DNA of 64,000 nucleotides from Thermococcus thioreducens (GTDB lineage Archaea > Methanobacteriota_B > Thermococci > Thermococcales > Thermococcaceae). The DNA is taken from contig NZ_CP015105.1 in the NCBI RefSeq assembly GCF_002214545.1, forward strand, positions 1,364,001-1,428,000, in the 5' to 3' direction. This document shows, piece by piece, positions 28,810-37,700 of the stretch. The position numbers and the translations under genes were made by a program. Each line of letters opens with the position of its first letter. Position 1 is the stretch's first letter. The notes below the pieces were generated by a model. The model saw only the letters and a program-made list of their open reading frames with translations. It did no database searches and was not told the DNA's origin.

Positions 28810-31581
28810 ATGCACCCCCTCCTCAGAAAGGCCATCAGGGAACGCTTCGGGAAGCTAAACCGCCTCCAGCAGGATTCCTTCAGGGAGGTTAGCTCCGGGA
28901 AGAGCGTTCTGATCATCGCCCCCACCGGTTCCGGCAAAACCGAAGCGGCCGTTCTGCCCGTCTTCAGTGAAATCCTTGAAGAGGGGCTTAAACCGATTTC
29001 AGCCCTCTACATAGCCCCACTCAAGGCCCTCAACAGGGACCTGCTTGAGAGGCTCGAATGGTGGGGAAAGAAGCTGGGAATAACGGTTGAGGTGAGGCAC
29101 GGCGATACATCAGCCTACAGGAAGGCAAAGCAGACAAAGAACCCTCCGGGGATGCTCATCATAACCCCGGAAACGCTGGGCGTTATTCTGACGGTTAAGT
29201 CGCTCAGGAAACATCTTGAGAACGTCAAGTTCGTGATTGTTGACGAGATAGCCGAGCTGGTCGATAACAAGCGCGGTGCCCAGCTCCTCCTCGGCCTTGA
29301 GCGGTTGGCCGAGATAGCGGACTTCAGGAGGATAGGCATGACGGCAACGGTGGGCAACGAAGAGGAAGTTAGGGAGTGGCTGAAAGCCGATATCATAGTG
29401 AAACCTTCCTGGAAGAAACACTACCGCTTCCACGTGCTGTATCCATCCCCTACGGAAGAGGACGAAAAGCTCGGCCGGGAGCTGAGCCTTTCACCCGAGA
29501 TAGCATCTCGCTTGCGGCTCCTCTGGGAGATAGTTGAGGGGCACGGAAAGGCCCTCATATTCACCAACACGCGCCAGTTCGCGGAGATCTTAACCCACCG
29601 GCTGAAAGCATGGGGGAAGCCGGTTGAAGTCCACCACGGCTCACTTTCGAGGGAAGCCAGAATTAAGGCGGAGAAAGCTTTGAAAGAGGGCAGAATCAAA
29701 GCCTTAATCTGCACCTCCTCGATGGAGCTTGGCATAGACATAGGCGACGTTGACGTTGTAATCCAGTACATGAGTCCAAGGCAGGTGAACAGGCTCGTCC
29801 AGCGCGTCGGTCGGGCCAAGCACCGCATAGGTGAAGTCAGCGAGGGCTACGTCATAACCTCCAACGTTGAGGACTACATCCAGAGCCTCGTCATAGCGAA
29901 GCACGCCCTTGAGGGTCGCTTTGAGGCCGTCGAGCCGATTGGAGGTCTGGACGTCCTGGCGCACTTCGTCGTCGGCCTGCTCATCGAGTACAAGAAACTC
30001 CCGCGCGAGAGGCCCTACGAGATAGCAAAGAGGGCCTACGTTTACCGGGATTTGAGCTGGAGCGATTACCTCGACGTTCTCCGCGTTTTGGAGGATGCCC
30101 GGCTGATAGGCTACGACGAGGAGAAAAACCTTCTCTACCTGAGGAGGGGGGCCTTCCAGTACTACTACGAGAACCTTTCGACGATACCGGACGAGGTCTC
30201 GTGGAGGGTCTTCGATGCTGGAAGCGGGCACGTCATAGGTCGCTTAGACGAGAGCTTTATCATGGATCTGGAGGAGGGCATGGACTTCGTGATGTCCGGC
30301 AAAAGCTGGATAGTGCTCAAAATAGACGACGAGGCAAGGCTTTTGAAGGTCAAGGAGAGTAAAAGCCTTGAGAGCGCGATACCGAGCTGGGAGGGCGAGA
30401 TGATCCCCGTTCCCTTCAGCGTTGCCCTCGATGTCGGCCGGCTGAAGAGGGAGCTGGCTTTCGACTTCGAGAAGGGGCTCAAGCTTCTGGAGGGGGTCGA
30501 TTTCAGCGAGGAGGAGCTGAGGAGGGCCTTTGGGGAAATCAGGGACGAGCCATTCTCAACCGACCGCGACATCGTCGTCGAGAGCACGCCCAAGGCGCTC
30601 GTCATCCACGCCGATTTCGGGAACAGGGCCAACGAGGCTCTGGGGAGATTAGTTCACTCGCTCCTGATCCTGCGCTACGGGAGAGTCTTCTCCGTCCGCT
30701 CACAGGCCCACGCGGTAGTCTTCAAGACTCCCTTCCAGCTGAACCCGGAGGAGGTGAAGGGCTACCTCTATCAGGAGCCCGAAACTCTGGAGTTCATAGT
30801 GGCGAGAGCCCTCAGGGACTCACACGCCTACCGGTGGCGCATGCTGAACGTGGCGAAGCGCTTCGGCGCTTTGAGAAGGGACGCGAAGATAAGGAGAATC
30901 GAGAGGCTCTTCGAGGGGACGGTTATTGAGAGAGAAACCCTCAACGAGCTCTACCACGACAAGGTAGATGTGAAGAAGGGGAAGCTGGTTCTTGAGATGC
31001 TCAAGAGGGGCACGATGAGGGTGAAGACCGAGCTCAGGAGGGAGCCTTCGACTCCGGCTAAGCTCAACATGACGGTCGGCGGCGAGTTCCTGCTCTCCGG
31101 CGTCCTGGAGAGGGACGAGATACTTGAACTGTTCAGGGAGAGATTGCTCGACCACGAGGTCGTTTTAGTTTGCACCAACTGCGGCTGGCACTCGAAGACG
31201 AAGGTTGTAAGACTACAAAACATAAAGCTGAGGCAGTGCCCTCGCTGCGGCTCAAAGATGCTCGCCGTTGCCCACCCGATCGACGCGGAAGAGTTTCTTC
31301 CCGTTCTGGAGAAAGTTCGCCACGGGAGGCCGCTGGAGCGGAAAGAGGAGAGAACCTACAGGAAGCTGTTGAAAGCCGCTGATCTGGTGGATTCCTATGG
31401 CTTTGAGGCTGTTTTAGCGTTAGCCAGCTACGGGACGGGGCCCGACACAGCAGCGAGGCTTCTGGCACAGTACAGAGGAGAGGCTTTACTTGTCGCTCTC
31501 ATGGAGCGGGAGCGGCAGTTCATAAGGACGAGGCGCTTCTGGGTGGATAAGAGGGAGGAGAAGAACGAAGAGGGCCAATGA
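28810..31581 (+). CDS. Lhr-type superfamily 2 helicase
   Basis: A 923-residue DExH helicase. Motif I is APTGSGKTEAAVLP, motif II is VDEIAELVD, motif III is GMTATVGN, motif IV region has ALIFTNTRQFAEIL, motif V gives ICTSSMELGIDIGDVD and motif VI QRVGRAKHRIGEVSEGYVI. A winged helix and the Lhr-specific domain follow, then a zinc finger near residues 780-815 (CTNCGWHSK, CPRCGSKM) and a charged C terminus. Archaeal Lhr proteins remodel RNA or DNA forks and affect repair or RNA metabolism. Which of the archaeal Lhr subgroups it belongs to cannot be told by eye. It has no obvious ribosome site and is monocistronic. Confidence 0.93.
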   Translation: MHPLLRKAIRERFGKLNRLQQDSFREVSSGKSVLIIAPTGSGKTEAAVLPVFSEILEEGLKPISALYIAPLKALNRDLLERLEWWGKKLGITVEVRHGDTSAYRKAKQTKNPPGMLIITPETLGVILTVKSLRKHLENVKFVIVDEIAELVDNKRGAQLLLGLERLAEIADFRRIGMTATVGNEEEVREWLKADIIVKPSWKKHYRFHVLYPSPTEEDEKLGRELSLSPEIASRLRLLWEIVEGHGKALIFTNTRQFAEILTHRLKAWGKPVEVHHGSLSREARIKAEKALKEGRIKALICTSSMELGIDIGDVDVVIQYMSPRQVNRLVQRVGRAKHRIGEVSEGYVITSNVEDYIQSLVIAKHALEGRFEAVEPIGGLDVLAHFVVGLLIEYKKLPRERPYEIAKRAYVYRDLSWSDYLDVLRVLEDARLIGYDEEKNLLYLRRGAFQYYYENLSTIPDEVSWRVFDAGSGHVIGRLDESFIMDLEEGMDFVMSGKSWIVLKIDDEARLLKVKESKSLESAIPSWEGEMIPVPFSVALDVGRLKRELAFDFEKGLKLLEGVDFSEEELRRAFGEIRDEPFSTDRDIVVESTPKALVIHADFGNRANEALGRLVHSLLILRYGRVFSVRSQAHAVVFKTPFQLNPEEVKGYLYQEPETLEFIVARALRDSHAYRWRMLNVAKRFGALRRDAKIRRIERLFEGTVIERETLNELYHDKVDVKKGKLVLEMLKRGTMRVKTELRREPSTPAKLNMTVGGEFLLSGVLERDEILELFRERLLDHEVVLVCTNCGWHSKTKVVRLQNIKLRQCPRCGSKMLAVAHPIDAEEFLPVLEKVRHGRPLERKEERTYRKLLKAADLVDSYGFEAVLALASYGTGPDTAARLLAQYRGEALLVALMERERQFIRTRRFWVDKREEKNEEGQ

Positions 31582-31630
31582 TGGTTCAAGGCAGTGACTC
31601 CATAAAGACCATGTTCTCGTGAGGAAATCC

Positions 31631-31660
31631 TTAAATAGTTGCAACACGATTAGTCTAATC
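31631..31660 (+). promoter_or_regulatory. Leaderless promoter with 13-bp palindrome, first DUF234-type ATPase gene
   Basis: TTAAATAG (31631-31638) is 30 bases before ATG 31661, so transcription should begin at or near the ATG. The palindrome GATTAG-T-CTAATC fills 31648-31660, directly against the ATG. The second paralogue has GAGTAT-T-ATACTC at exactly the same place (53228-53240). TTGCAACACGA in between also matches TTGAAACGCGA of the other promoter. Confidence 0.65.
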
Positions 31661-33010
31661 ATGATGCAACAATTTGTGGACAGGGAGTACGAGATCAAAG
31701 CCTTAAGGAGGGCGTTTGAAAGCGAGAGGGCCGAGCTGATAGTGGTTTACGGCAGGAGGAGGGTCGGAAAGACAGCCCTCATTCTGAAGTCCGTCGAGGG
31801 GTTCAGGCACCTTTACTTCCTCGCGGACGAGAGAAGCGAGGGGGAGAACCTCGCGGAGTTCCGGAAAAAGGTTGCTGAGCTTCTAGGGGACGATGTAATA
31901 GCCCGTTCCGACCTTGACTGGGTCGAGTTGTTCCGCCTCCTTGGGGAGCGAGGAAAAGGAGTCGTCGTAATAGACGAACTCCCCTATCTCGTTGAGGGGA
32001 ATCCCGCGTTCCCCTCGCTTCTCCAGAAGGCGTGGGATTTGCACCTCCAGAACTCAAGGGTTAAGCTCGTGCTCGTGGGTTCCTCAATTGGCATAATGGA
32101 GAGGCTCCTCGGCCACAAGAGCCCCCTCTACGGGAGAAGAACCATGCAGCTCGACGTTAAGCCGCTGAGGTACTGGCACGTTGGGGAGTTCCTTCAGGGC
32201 TATTCTCCGGAGGACTGGCTGAGGGTCTACGGCGTAACCGACGGGATCCCTGCCTACCTGAGGCAGTTTGATGAAAGATTGTCATTCTGGGAGAACGTCG
32301 AGAGGCTGTTCCTTCAGAAGGAAAGCCCCCTCTACACCGAGGCGGAGTTCCTCCTCAGGCAGGAGTTCAGAGAGCCCGCACGGTACTTCTCGATACTCAA
32401 GGCCATAGCCTTCGGGAAGACAAGCTTCGGCGAGATAGTGAACTTCACGGGCTTCGACAGGGGAACTGTTTCGCGCTACCTCGACAACCTTGCAAGGATA
32501 AGGGCAATAACCAAAGTTCACCCGGCCTTCGAGCCCGAAAAGAGGAGGAACGCCCGCTACGAGTTCGCTGACAACTACTTCCGCTTCTGGTTCCGTTTCG
32601 TCTATCCGAACAGGGAGAGGATTGAACGGGAGCTCTATGGCGAGGTTATTGAGGACGTTAAAGTAAACTTCGACCACTACATGGGACGGGTCTTTGAAAC
32701 AGCCGCTGCCGATTTCCTCTGGAGAAAGTTCGCCTTCGAGAGAGGCGGGAGGTGGTGGAGCAGGGGCGAGGAGATAGACTTCGTGGGGCTGAAGAAGGGC
32801 AAAGCGTACTTCTTCGAGGTCAAGTGGAGTAAACTGACCTACCATGGAGCCCGCGAAGTCCTCAGAAGTCTTGAAAGAAAGGCGAGATACGTCAGAACAG
32901 GGACGAAGGAGATGCTGTTCGGCCTCATTGCAAGGGGTGTTGAGGGAAGGAAAAAGCTTGAAGAGAGAGGTTTCCTCGTCTTTGAGCTCGATGACCTGTT
33001 TGCCCTATAG
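31661..33010 (+). CDS. Archaeal ATPase with DUF234 C-terminal domain (first copy)
   Basis: A 449-residue PF01637-type ATPase of the STAND group. Walker A is VVYGRRRVGKTALIL, Walker B is VVVIDELPYLV, and LVLVGSSIGIMERLLGH is the sensor strand. Residues 215-290 form a winged helix (YFSILKAIAFGKTSFGEIVNF, then TGFDRGTVSRYLDNL), and the C-terminal DUF234 region (FADNYFRFWFRFV, WWSRGEEIDFVGL, FFEVKWSKL) looks like a restriction-endonuclease-like fold with EIDF/EVKW. Such genes are expanded in Thermococcales, and their function is unknown. ATG 31661 (or 31664) is set by the promoter layout. A close paralogue begins at 53241. The winged helix and the palindrome on the promoter suggest self-regulation. 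Confidence 0.9.
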   Translation: MMQQFVDREYEIKALRRAFESERAELIVVYGRRRVGKTALILKSVEGFRHLYFLADERSEGENLAEFRKKVAELLGDDVIARSDLDWVELFRLLGERGKGVVVIDELPYLVEGNPAFPSLLQKAWDLHLQNSRVKLVLVGSSIGIMERLLGHKSPLYGRRTMQLDVKPLRYWHVGEFLQGYSPEDWLRVYGVTDGIPAYLRQFDERLSFWENVERLFLQKESPLYTEAEFLLRQEFREPARYFSILKAIAFGKTSFGEIVNFTGFDRGTVSRYLDNLARIRAITKVHPAFEPEKRRNARYEFADNYFRFWFRFVYPNRERIERELYGEVIEDVKVNFDHYMGRVFETAAADFLWRKFAFERGGRWWSRGEEIDFVGLKKGKAYFFEVKWSKLTYHGAREVLRSLERKARYVRTGTKEMLFGLIARGVEGRKKLEERGFLVFELDDLFAL

Positions 33011-33128
33011 CCCCCCCAGCCTTTCTGGTTCGTTCCTCTTTAGTTTTCCAATCTGGTAAAAAAGGAACAGTAATTGAGAAGGCACGGGTGTGATATGCAC
33101 GCAATAACGTTTCAATGAAAATTTAGCC

Positions 33129-33149
33129 CCCCACCAGTAACTGGCGGGG
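33129..33149. terminator. Hairpin between convergent genes
   Basis: CCCC-a-CCAG-TAA-CTGG-c-GGGG forms an 8-bp stem with one mismatch, in the 180-base gap between the ends of the ATPase and M20 peptidase genes. Its place between two 3' ends suits a transcription stop or RNA-end structure, though archaeal terminators are usually just T runs. Confidence 0.3.
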
Positions 33150-33191
33150 TCTTCCTTAAAAAACATTGGCTCAAAAAGGGAAAAGCAAAGC

Positions 33192-34247
33192 TCACTCGCC
33201 CTTCCCGTAAATCTCGTTCAGCGCCTTCAGAAACTCGCTGGCGGTAACGACGTCCCTCACGTCGATGTGCTCGTTCTTCGTGTGAGATATGTCGAGGTTG
33301 CCCGGCCCGAAGACTATGGTTCTCGTCCCGTTGTACATGAAGTTTATCGCGTCCGTCCAGCTCCTCATTCCGCCGAACTCGTCTATGTCGGTAACTTCCA
33401 TCGCCTTTTTGGCGAGCTGAACTATCTCTTCGTCCGGCTCAAGCTCGTAGCCGTCCCATATCTCAGTGTACTCGTATTTGAGAGTATACTCGTCGAATAT
33501 CGGGTCGAGCAGGTCGAGTATGTCCTCGACTTCCTGGTCTGGTAAAAGCCTCGCCTCAAGCCGGCCCTTGCAGAGAGCGGGGATTAGATAGACCGGGTTC
33601 TCGCAGACGAGCTCCTGGATTCCGATGTGAGGATCGAAGTACTTGCCCTTCCTCTTGAAGGGTTCGAGGTTCTTCATCTCCTCCAGCATCTTATACGTTT
33701 CCTCTATAGCATTAAGGCCGCTCTCCGGACAGGCGCCATGAGCTTCTTTGCCGTCCACCTCAAAGTAGGCCTCGATGTTGCCGGCGTGGGCTATATGAAC
33801 CTCTAAATCCGTCGGCTCAAGGACAACGGCCATCTTCGGCTTGTACCGCTCCATGAAGAGTGCAGAACCCCTTCCTCCGTGCTCCTCGTCGCTGACGAAA
33901 ACTATGCCGACGTTGAGTTCCTTACCTTCCCTGCGCAGGTTCTCAAGCATAAGGAGTATAGCAGCGGCGCCGCCTTTGATGTCGCTCGCACCGGTTCCGT
34001 AGACGATGTTGCCCCTCACGAAGGGCTGGGCTCTAATCGGTATGGTATCAACGTGAACCTCGTAGAAGAGCTCGGCCTCAGGGTTGACGACCAGGTCTAT
34101 TATCTCACCGTCGCTCTCGATGTGGACGTCGTAGTTCAGCCTGTGGAGAAACTCCATAATGTGGAGCATTATCCTGTCTTCCTGTCCAGAGGGAGAGGGT
34201 ATCTTCAAGAGCTGAAGGAGTATCTCCTTGGCTCTCTCGGTCTTCAT
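33192..34247 (-). CDS. M20-family metallopeptidase/amidohydrolase
   Basis: A 351-residue ArgE/DapE/CPG2-type enzyme. YEVHVDTIPI has the first metal His and Asp; GTGASDIKGGAAAIL the bridging Asp; VFVSDEEHGGRGS the catalytic Glu and metal Glu; VLEPTDLEVHIAHAG a further metal ligand; SHTKNEHIDV the last His. The lid domain sits at residues 170-280. The substrate is an N-acyl or peptide-type amide; relatives include LysW-lysine/ornithine hydrolase and acetyl-ornithine deacetylase. The lysine biosynthesis cluster is not next to it. ATG 34247 has GGTGA 5 bases upstream. TTTATAAGG (34279-34287, minus strand) is the probable TATA box. Confidence 0.9.
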   Translation of the reverse strand: MKTERAKEILLQLLKIPSPSGQEDRIMLHIMEFLHRLNYDVHIESDGEIIDLVVNPEAELFYEVHVDTIPIRAQPFVRGNIVYGTGASDIKGGAAAILLMLENLRREGKELNVGIVFVSDEEHGGRGSALFMERYKPKMAVVLEPTDLEVHIAHAGNIEAYFEVDGKEAHGACPESGLNAIEETYKMLEEMKNLEPFKRKGKYFDPHIGIQELVCENPVYLIPALCKGRLEARLLPDQEVEDILDLLDPIFDEYTLKYEYTEIWDGYELEPDEEIVQLAKKAMEVTDIDEFGGMRSWTDAINFMYNGTRTIVFGPGNLDISHTKNEHIDVRDVVTASEFLKALNEIYGKGE

Positions 34248-34291
34248 TTGGGTCACCTAATACCAGTTTTTCAGAGGGCCTTATAAACCCG

Positions 34292-34326
34292 CCCCAGGGT
34301 TTGAAGGTTTTCCTCAAACCCAGGGG
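34292..34326. promoter_or_regulatory. Long hairpin/palindrome between divergent promoters
   Basis: CCCCAGGGTTTGA (34292-34304) and TCAAACCCAGGGG (34314-34326) form a 13-bp stem with a single A.A mismatch and a 9-base loop that itself contains GG/CC. It sits right behind the TATA box of the M20 peptidase and just ahead of the TATA-like CTAAGTATTT of the small ORF at 34365. A shared operator is likely. Confidence 0.5.
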
Positions 34327-34364
34327 CTAAGTATTTCGGGGCCTATTCTCAAACGGGTGGTTCC

Positions 34365-34523
34365 ATGAACATCCTCATTACGGTTTCGGACGCGTCTCCC
34401 CCTGTCGTGTTGATGGGGACAATGCAGATGTCCGAAAAACGCCCTAAAACCCGCCTACCAAACTCCTTAAAGACGGTTTTGATGGGACTCGTGCTCCTCA
34501 ACGTCCCCCTGAAGAGGGGTTGA
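34365..34523 (+). CDS. Small ORF, 52 residues, unknown
   Basis: ATG 34365 follows GGGTGGTT and opens a 52-codon frame: NILITVSDASPPVVLMGTMQ, then MSEKRPKTRLPNS, then LKTVLMGLVLLNVPLKRG. It ends 3 bases before the next small gene, with which it would form a two-gene unit. The composition (a mid-basic linker, a hydrophobic C-terminal helix) is protein-like but no family was recognised. A TATA-like element lies about 35 bases upstream. It could still be a chance frame. Confidence 0.4.
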   Translation: MNILITVSDASPPVVLMGTMQMSEKRPKTRLPNSLKTVLMGLVLLNVPLKRG

Positions 34524-34526
34524 AAA

Positions 34527-34679
34527 ATGCTCAGGGAGATCAAGAAGGAGCTCGTGGAGTACATAAGCAGGAACACGGGTATCGATAAGGAAACGGTAGT
34601 TAGAGTCCTCCGAGCGGAGGAGGCTTTCTTTGTTCTCCAGCTTGAGAAGGCCCTTGGGGAGAACGGGAGGAATGAGTAA
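34527..34679 (+). CDS. Small helical protein, 50 residues, unknown
   Basis: ATG 34527 follows GAGGGGTTGAAAA. The product is LREIKKELVEYISRNTGIDK, then ETVVRVLRAEEAFFVLQLEK, then ALGENGRNE: an acidic/basic helical protein that may fold as a three-helix or helix-turn-helix unit (TGIDKETVVRVLRAEEAF). Good ribosome site, codon usage like the neighbours and strong helix propensity argue that it is a real gene. It lies just upstream of the giant secreted beta-helix gene and may be cotranscribed with it. Confidence 0.6.
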   Translation: MLREIKKELVEYISRNTGIDKETVVRVLRAEEAFFVLQLEKALGENGRNE

Positions 34680-34730
34680 TGTTCCCTTTCGTTATTTCAA
34701 TCCATTCCCGTTCCTAACGGGGGGAGGAGT

Positions 34731-37700
34731 ATGAGAAGGCTGGGAGCTTTCGTCATTGGAATGCTCCTTGTATTTAGCATTATGGGAACGTTTTACCCTG
34801 TGAAGGGAGAACAACAGTGCACGCCCGATAACCCGTGCTACATAACCCAGTGCACCATGATAACCCAGAGTGGCTACTACAAACTCGCAAACGACATAGT
34901 CGTGAACGATGTCAGCCAGCTGATACCAGTCCATTTTGACAACGAGGGAAACAACGCGGGTTTATCCTGCATAGCCATCTACTCAAAAGGCGTAATAATA
35001 GACGGAAACGGGAGAGCGATAATTCTAAAAATCCCCATGGAAGAAAGACCTCCCCTGGCCCTCTCGGCGGTCTATGTTGAAAGCGTCGAGACGTTTGCAA
35101 TGGAAGAGGAGATAAGAAACCTCGTGATAGACGGCTGGGACGTAGGGGTGGACACGGGGGTAAGTGGACTCCGCTATACCGTTGAGGACATAATGAACCC
35201 AAGCCTGGAGGTGATTTACTCCAACCACTACGTTACGTTCAGCGTACTCCCCGGGAAGAAGACGAACTTCCTCCTGTACAACAACACCATAAGAAACACG
35301 ATAGTTGGCATCGCAATAACCGGGCCGGTTGTATCGGACCCAGGGATATTGGAAGGGGACGTCTTCGGGTATTTAGGGGATGTCCTGCCGACGTTCTCAG
35401 GTCTCGTGGAGAACACCTTCGAGGACAACGTTATAAGTGTACATATCTATGGTGTAACAGCGGGAGGCAATGTTACAGTCCCGTTTCTCATAGCTAATAA
35501 CACGGTGAGAAGGTCATACCTAGGCATCTATATATTAACTTCTGTTCCGGCAGTTAGGGAAGTGGGTTATTTCGATAAGCTTCCAATAGCCACGGGATCA
35601 ACGCTCGTAAACAACGAAATAGTGAACAACACGCAGGGAGTGACTATAGTAGCATCAAAGAGGGTCGGGTTCATAAACAACTCGGTGAGGAACAACAGGT
35701 TTGGAGTAGTTGTCCTCGGAGAGAAGAACATATCTAGGATTATCCTCGAAGCCAGGGAACATGAGGGGATACTCGGGTGTGACATGGACTGTCTCTCTGA
35801 TTACTGGATCGGCATCACCTCGAACGTAACAATTTCAGGAAACGAGATAACCAACAACACGTGGGGAATAGCAATATCAACGGCGGAGAACCTGACCATC
35901 TCGGGCAACTTAATAGCGGACAACAGGGATACCTATGAGGAAGTGTCCTACACCCTGCCAAACGGAAAGGAAGTAGAAGCCTATGCAATTCCCAGCTTCC
36001 CCCTCTACGGCATAGGGCTTTACCTTCACAACGTCTCCAACTCATTGATAGAGAACAACGAGCTCTTTGGAAACGGTATCGGACCACTCACTCTGGAGTA
36101 TTTCCCCTTCTGCGACTCCTGCAGGTATATAGCTGACATGGCCAGAAACCACGCCCCCCTCGGCTATATCGGGGCTTTAATAGACATCGAAGGTGAGAAC
36201 AACACTATCAAGGGAAACTACATCCACGATAACGCTGGAATTGGTATCTACCTCCGCTCCAGGGATGAGCTAGAGAAAAACGTTCTCGTTAACGATTACA
36301 TCTCCACGATTGGCACTGACGGCTACTTTACGGATTTTGAGGTAAAGGAAACGACCGTGAACGGAAGGCCTGTGCTGATGGTGAAGAATGCGAAAAACGT
36401 CCTCATAAACAATGCAGGCCAGGTGTTTGTGGTTAACTCAAGCAACGTTAGGATTGAGGGGCTGGAGTTTCAAAGTTACAAGGCAACGCCTGTTATTGTG
36501 TCAGGTTCCTCGGACGTTGAGATAATGGGAATAAATGCTAAAGAGCTTGAGGGCATAGCAGGCATCTACGTCCAGGATTCAAGTGGAGTCAGGATAGTGG
36601 AGAGCAGCTTCGAGAGAAACTATTACGCCTCTATTGGGGTTAAGGGTTCGAAGGATGTCCTAATTGAGGGCAACAGGTTCTCTGAAAACTTCGGGATTCC
36701 GGTGCTTGCCAGTGGGGTTGAGGGACTTGATATTGGAAACAACGAAATGTCATCTTCAGGTGGAGGAATTGTTGCCCTCAACATCGAAAACGGCAGAATA
36801 GCAGACAATAGGGTTCATGACGCGGTAATGAGAAAAAGGCTCCTCGGATGGAGCGGCAAATACTATTACGACCCCGTCTTCGGTTACTACTTCTATGCAG
36901 TGCCAGTCTTTGAGCGTCCTTACCCCTGGCTCCCCGGGATAAACGTAGGATACTCGCCGATTGCTACGATAGTGGTCAACGGCACCGGACTGGAGATAAC
37001 GAGCAACGAGATTCTCGAAAACGAGCTTGCGGGAATACACGTCTGGAACAGTAAAAATGTAAAAATTACCAGCAACAGGATTGAAAACAACTCCCGTGGG
37101 GGACTTATCCTTGGACTCCCTGTCAGAACGGGAAATAGCATTAGGGTTGAGGAAGTTATAGTCAGGGGCAACACCTTCGTCAACAACGGTCTTTCCATCA
37201 CTGGGGATTACGGTTCAACCTTCATCGACAGACTTCTCATACCAGAGGTGCCGCTGGTGAGGAACATAAGGGTCGAGGACAACACCGTTAACGGCAGGCC
37301 CTTGGTTTACCTCGAAAACGAAGAGGGAGTGGAGATAAGCAACGCGGGTCAGGTAATAGCCGTTAACAGCACGTTCACCGTTAAAGGCCTTGACGTTGCC
37401 TTCACAGACCTGCCACTTTTGGCCATAGATTCAAGGGTCACCATCGAGGACTCAAGCTTTCAAGGACGCTGGGGAGTGGCAATCCTGAGGTCGAACGCAT
37501 CAATCAAAAACACCCGCGTGGAGCACGGCGCGGAGTGGGTGTATTATTCCTACCAGGATCCCGTCTCAGAAAAAATCGTCAACGAGAGCACACCGCTATT
37601 GTCGTTTGGCTTCCATCTGGTGTACTCGAACGCGACTTTACTCGACGTCGATGTTGTCTCAAAGGTGGAGAGCAACTCCTCCATGACGGGTATAGACGTC

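Noticed and set aside
33080-33125. CRISPR-like GTTTCAATGAAA
   Set aside because: A single occurrence with no repeated unit or spacers around it.
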